Of a stretch of DNA of 50,780 nt, positions 49,082-50,780 are shown piece after piece. This DNA comes from a virus. The notes below the pieces were generated by a model. It was not told where the DNA came from and made no database searches. It was given only the letters and a program-made list of their open reading frames with translations. The DNA is taken from the IMG/VR virus record IMGVR_UViG_3300027763_000081, positions 1 to 50,780 of that record; one strand, given 5' to 3'. Each line of letters begins with the position of its first letter. Position 1 is the first letter of the stretch. The translations under genes and the position numbers were made by a program.

Positions 49082-49278
49082 TTGTCTTCCTTCTTGTAGC
49101 AGTCCCATCCACGGTCGGCGGCAATGTCTTCTGGTGCGCTGTATACGGTGAGGCAGTCGGCCATAGTGCTGCAGTACATGCGCCTTGCTTGGTCGCGTTC
49201 TTCGGTGAGGGTTGCGATCTGCTTGCGCAGAGACATGATGAGAAATGCCATGCCTGTAATTGGATGATTGCTCATCAC
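49078..49278 (-). CDS. Small helical protein (66 aa)
   Basis: 66 residues from GTG 49278 (ATG 49275 is in frame). An N-terminal helix (AFLIMSLRKQIATLTEERDQARRMY) and a Cys/Trp-containing charged tail (DRGWDCYKKEDK). The start lies in a GTGA junction. No family recognised. Part of a run of four very small genes before the polymerase gene. Confidence 0.6.
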   Translation of the reverse strand: MMSNHPITGMAFLIMSLRKQIATLTEERDQARRMYCSTMADCLTVYSAPEDIAADRGWDCYKKEDK

Positions 49279-49487
49279 TTGTCCTTCCAGATGTAGAGGT
49301 GGCCGGGGCCGTTGCCCTCGGGGTCACGCATGAACAGGCACTCGTACTTGGTGCCCTTCTTCTCGATGACTATTCCGTAGCAGGTCTCGTCGTTCTCATC
49401 GCTGTTGTCGACGATGACTTGGGTGATGATGCCGCCTACCAGGGGCAGGAGATGTTCGACTTCGGGGTCTGTGTTCTTCTTTGGCAT
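49275..49487 (-). CDS. Small beta-rich protein (70 aa)
   Basis: 70 residues from ATG 49487 with CCGAGGAACCC upstream; a longer frame exists upstream but runs through the hairpin region. Alternating beta strands (GIITQVIVDN, CYGIVIEKKGTKYECLFMRD) and a final LYIWKDK. It could be a small SH3- or OB-like barrel. It is the first gene after the 49488-49878 spacer and the 49510-49546 hairpin. Confidence 0.6.
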   Translation of the reverse strand: MPKKNTDPEVEHLLPLVGGIITQVIVDNSDENDETCYGIVIEKKGTKYECLFMRDPEGNGPGHLYIWKDK

Positions 49488-49509
49488 GGGTTCCTCGGAT
49501 GTAAACCAT

Positions 49510-49546
49510 GCGAGGGGTCGGCTCCGTCGTTGGGCCGACCCCTCGC
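49510..49546 (-). terminator. Strong hairpin upstream of the small-gene run
   Basis: GCGAGGGGTCGGC (49510-49522) pairs perfectly with GCCGACCCCTCGC (49534-49546), 13 pairs around 11 bases. On the leftward strand ATGGTTTACATCC follows the stem. It lies 23 bases before the ATG of the 70-residue gene. Terminator for transcription arriving from the right is likely; an attenuator or stability role is possible. Confidence 0.6.
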
Positions 49547-49709
49547 TGGGCAGAAAGGATCGTGAAGATACTCCACCAGCCAGAGCCTTATCGTGGTGAC
49601 CGCGAGTGGCGTGCAAAGAACTGTGCGCGGATATCACGGCAGGGAGTATGCAGAGGCTTGGGTGCTCAGAGGAGGGCGGGTGGCTGGGGAGTACCGCTCC
49701 ATGCGTACG

Positions 49710-49872
49710 GTCCGTCGACCGCTCCCTGGTAAACCAGGACGCATGGTGTTCATGGGATTTAGCGATCGTTTGCAATCGATGCTAGATGTCCCATGGTTTG
49801 GTGGGGGCAGGTCATGGCGCTATGGACTGGCACAAGCCAGGGCATCCACGTCAGAGATCCATGCCTGCCCCC
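49710..49872. ncRNA. Stack of inverted repeats; candidate structured non-coding RNA (strand unknown)
   Basis: In 163 bases without a convincing gene there are four stems: GGTC/GACC (49710-49720), CCTGGT/ACCAGG (49725-49738), a two-level stem (49751-49795: CATGGGA/TCCCATG outside, TAGC/GCTA and ATCG/CGAT inside with one bulge), and a long one (49803-49872). The last pairs GGGGGCAGG with CCTGCCCCC and, past one bulged T, CATGG with CCATG. Inside it are TGGA/TCCA and CTGGC/GCCAG closing an ACAA loop. The long element begins 7 bases past the stop of the 202-residue leftward gene. No U-tract follows it, so simple termination does not explain the layered structure. I do not recognise an RNA family. 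Confidence 0.4.
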
Positions 49873-49878
49873 GTGTGA

Positions 49879-50487
49879 TTAGGACCACGAGGGTCGTGGA
49901 ATGTACGCGTCGCGAACAACCAGTTCGCCGGTGAATGCACAGATGGGACCGCGCATGTACTCGCCCGTGTTGAGGGCAGGCGGTTCACGCTGGGCCAGTT
50001 GCTTGGCCAGCGGGAAGTCGAGGTCCATCGGGTGCAGGCAGTCGATGTACTCCGCGCACTCGAGACCGGGCGGCATCATGCGGCACGGTTCGTCAAGGAT
50101 GCGGTAGTACAGGCGGGCGTACAGGTGGGAGTCATCGAGGTGGTCCGTGTTGATGAGGTAGATACCTCCCTTGGACAGGGCCTCGATGATGGTCCACAAC
50201 TCGTCGTGCAGTTCCTTGTTGAGCGTCAGCTCGTGGGGAGGGACGGGGACGATGCCGAACTCAAGCAGTTGGGCGCGGCCGGTGGTGGGCGGCGAGTGCT
50301 CAAGGTCGTAGACCATGGACCAGTACTGCTTGTCCTGGTCCTTCGGGTTGTTCTTGAGCAGGTCGTTGATGCACTCGGTGCGCTGCTTGAGGAAGTCCTT
50401 CTTGCGCTTGACTGCATCCTTCTGCAGTTCCTTGACGGGGTGCGGGCTGGTGAACGGACGGGTGCGGGATGCAAAGGTGGTGGTCAC
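49879..50487 (-). CDS. Hypothetical protein (202 aa)
   Basis: 202 residues, ATG 50487 overlapping the 71-residue gene by 4 bases (ATGA). A basic N-terminal helix (KELQKDAVKRKKDFLKQRTECIND), then alpha/beta segments (QLLEFGIVPVPPHEL, GGIYLINTDHLDDSHLYARLYYRI). Single Cys at about 37, 136, 146 and others do not form a motif. No family recognised. It directly precedes the structured element. Confidence 0.65.
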   Translation of the reverse strand: MTTTFASRTRPFTSPHPVKELQKDAVKRKKDFLKQRTECINDLLKNNPKDQDKQYWSMVYDLEHSPPTTGRAQLLEFGIVPVPPHELTLNKELHDELWTIIEALSKGGIYLINTDHLDDSHLYARLYYRILDEPCRMMPPGLECAEYIDCLHPMDLDFPLAKQLAQREPPALNTGEYMRGPICAFTGELVVRDAYIPRPSWS

Positions 50488-50699
50488 TGGGAATCCTTGC
50501 TGTTGATCTGCTCTTCGAGGGACTTGATCTCGGACGTGAGCTTGTTGATGTGATCGATGGCCTCGATCAAACGCAGGCGTGCGTCGAGACCGGACTTGGC
50601 CAGGTCAGTCAGCGTCTGGTTGTTGAAGTTGTAGCAGTTGACGTAGTACTTGTCGGCACGCTCGGCAAAGTCAAGTGCCTTCTTGGCAGTGTCATTCAT
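50484..50699 (-). CDS. Small helical protein (71 aa), complete copy across the repeat
   Basis: 71 residues from ATG 50699 with GCAGAAAGGTTTGCT upstream (start in the terminal repeat). Two helical halves; the C-terminal one is a Leu/Ile/Glu/Lys heptad-like coiled coil (LRLIEAIDHINKLTSEIKSLEEQIN). On the circle its start overlaps the stop of the uracil-DNA glycosylase gene (ATGA), which continues the coupled leftward series. The copy at the window start lacks one base and is broken. Confidence 0.7.
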   Translation of the reverse strand: MNDTAKKALDFAERADKYYVNCYNFNNQTLTDLAKSGLDARLRLIEAIDHINKLTSEIKSLEEQINSKDSQ

Positions 50700-50780
50700 A
50701 GCAAACCTTTCTGCCCTGCGGTCAGCAGGAGCTGGTGGGGAGAGACGATGCGTGGCTCCGACGAGGAGGGCATGTCTCCC
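50644..50780. repeat. Terminal redundancy, right copy (pairs with 1-136)
   Basis: This 137-base copy keeps the small leftward gene intact (C at 50654), so I regard it as the correct version. Joining position 50780 to base 137 gives one continuous leftward gene series across the ends. Confidence 0.9.

Noticed and set aside
49508-49934. Rightward frames of 74 and 113 codons in the 49488-49878 spacer
   Set aside because: Their possible start GTG 49562 has its AAGGA only 2 bases away, residue usage is Gly/Arg-rich and unlike the phage proteins, and the stacked inverted repeats explain the sequence better.
1-50780. CRISPR array, tRNA genes, insertion sequences, integrase/attachment sites
   Set aside because: I looked for regularly spaced repeats, tRNA T-arm and anticodon patterns, transposase motifs and integrase residues and saw none.
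1-50780. Single-subunit phage RNA polymerase expected for T7-like phages
   Set aside because: No large protein contains its polymerase motifs, and the replication arm is fully covered by other genes.

Overview
The window looks like one essentially complete genome of a tailed double-stranded DNA phage. The last 137 bases (50644-50780) repeat the first 136 with one missing base, so the contig most likely closes on itself as a circular map or carries a short terminal repeat. By eye it is GC-rich and almost entirely coding, with many 1-11 base gene overlaps (ATGA, GTGA, TGATG). The head genes (large terminase, portal, scaffold, major capsid protein) are followed by a tail set with no tape-measure protein, no sheath and no tail-chaperone frameshift. 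An adaptor/tube-like protein, a very large tail protein and several long coiled-coil proteins follow instead. This points to a short-tailed, podovirus-like phage. I see no RNA polymerase, integrase, repressor, tRNA or host-type gene, so transcription by host RNA polymerase and a lytic life style are the simplest reading. The host cannot be named from the sequence.

Layout on the circle: a rightward arm (7377-38855) carries the virion genes, and a leftward arm (7298 back through the ends to 38844) carries DNA metabolism and many small genes. The arms diverge from a 78-base gap at 7299-7376, which holds a good leftward sigma70-like promoter, and they converge with a 12-base overlap at 38844-38855. 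Leftward genes include an SF3/P4-type helicase, a 4-Cys uracil-DNA glycosylase, a DUF932-like protein, a family A DNA polymerase, an ERCC4-type nuclease, a metallophosphoesterase, a RecB-like PD-(D/E)XK nuclease, a Sak4-like ATPase and an SSB-like protein. Inside this arm sits an island with two beta-rich, structural-looking proteins and three small membrane proteins (44556-46318), probably decoration and lysis functions.

The rightward arm runs: a Pro/Ala-rich protein, a 993-residue protein, terminase, portal, scaffold, capsid, terminator. Next comes an unusual cassette (19558-21417) with a Dps/ferritin-like protein and a run of tiny Lys/Arg-rich, partly Cys-rich peptides. Then come the tail adaptor, fibre, a Cys-rich protein, the large tail protein, coiled-coil (probably internal or ejected) proteins, two related beta-rich proteins, a 1238-residue protein and an HExxH protein.

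The most interesting signals are: the Dps-like plus basic-peptide cassette; an over-represented 9-mer CTGGTGGGG (it extends the E. coli Chi core) that lies mostly on one strand regardless of gene direction; a block of stacked inverted repeats at 49710-49872; a tail-region protein with about 34 cysteines; and the lysis/decoration island in the replication arm. All coordinates and counts were made by hand.
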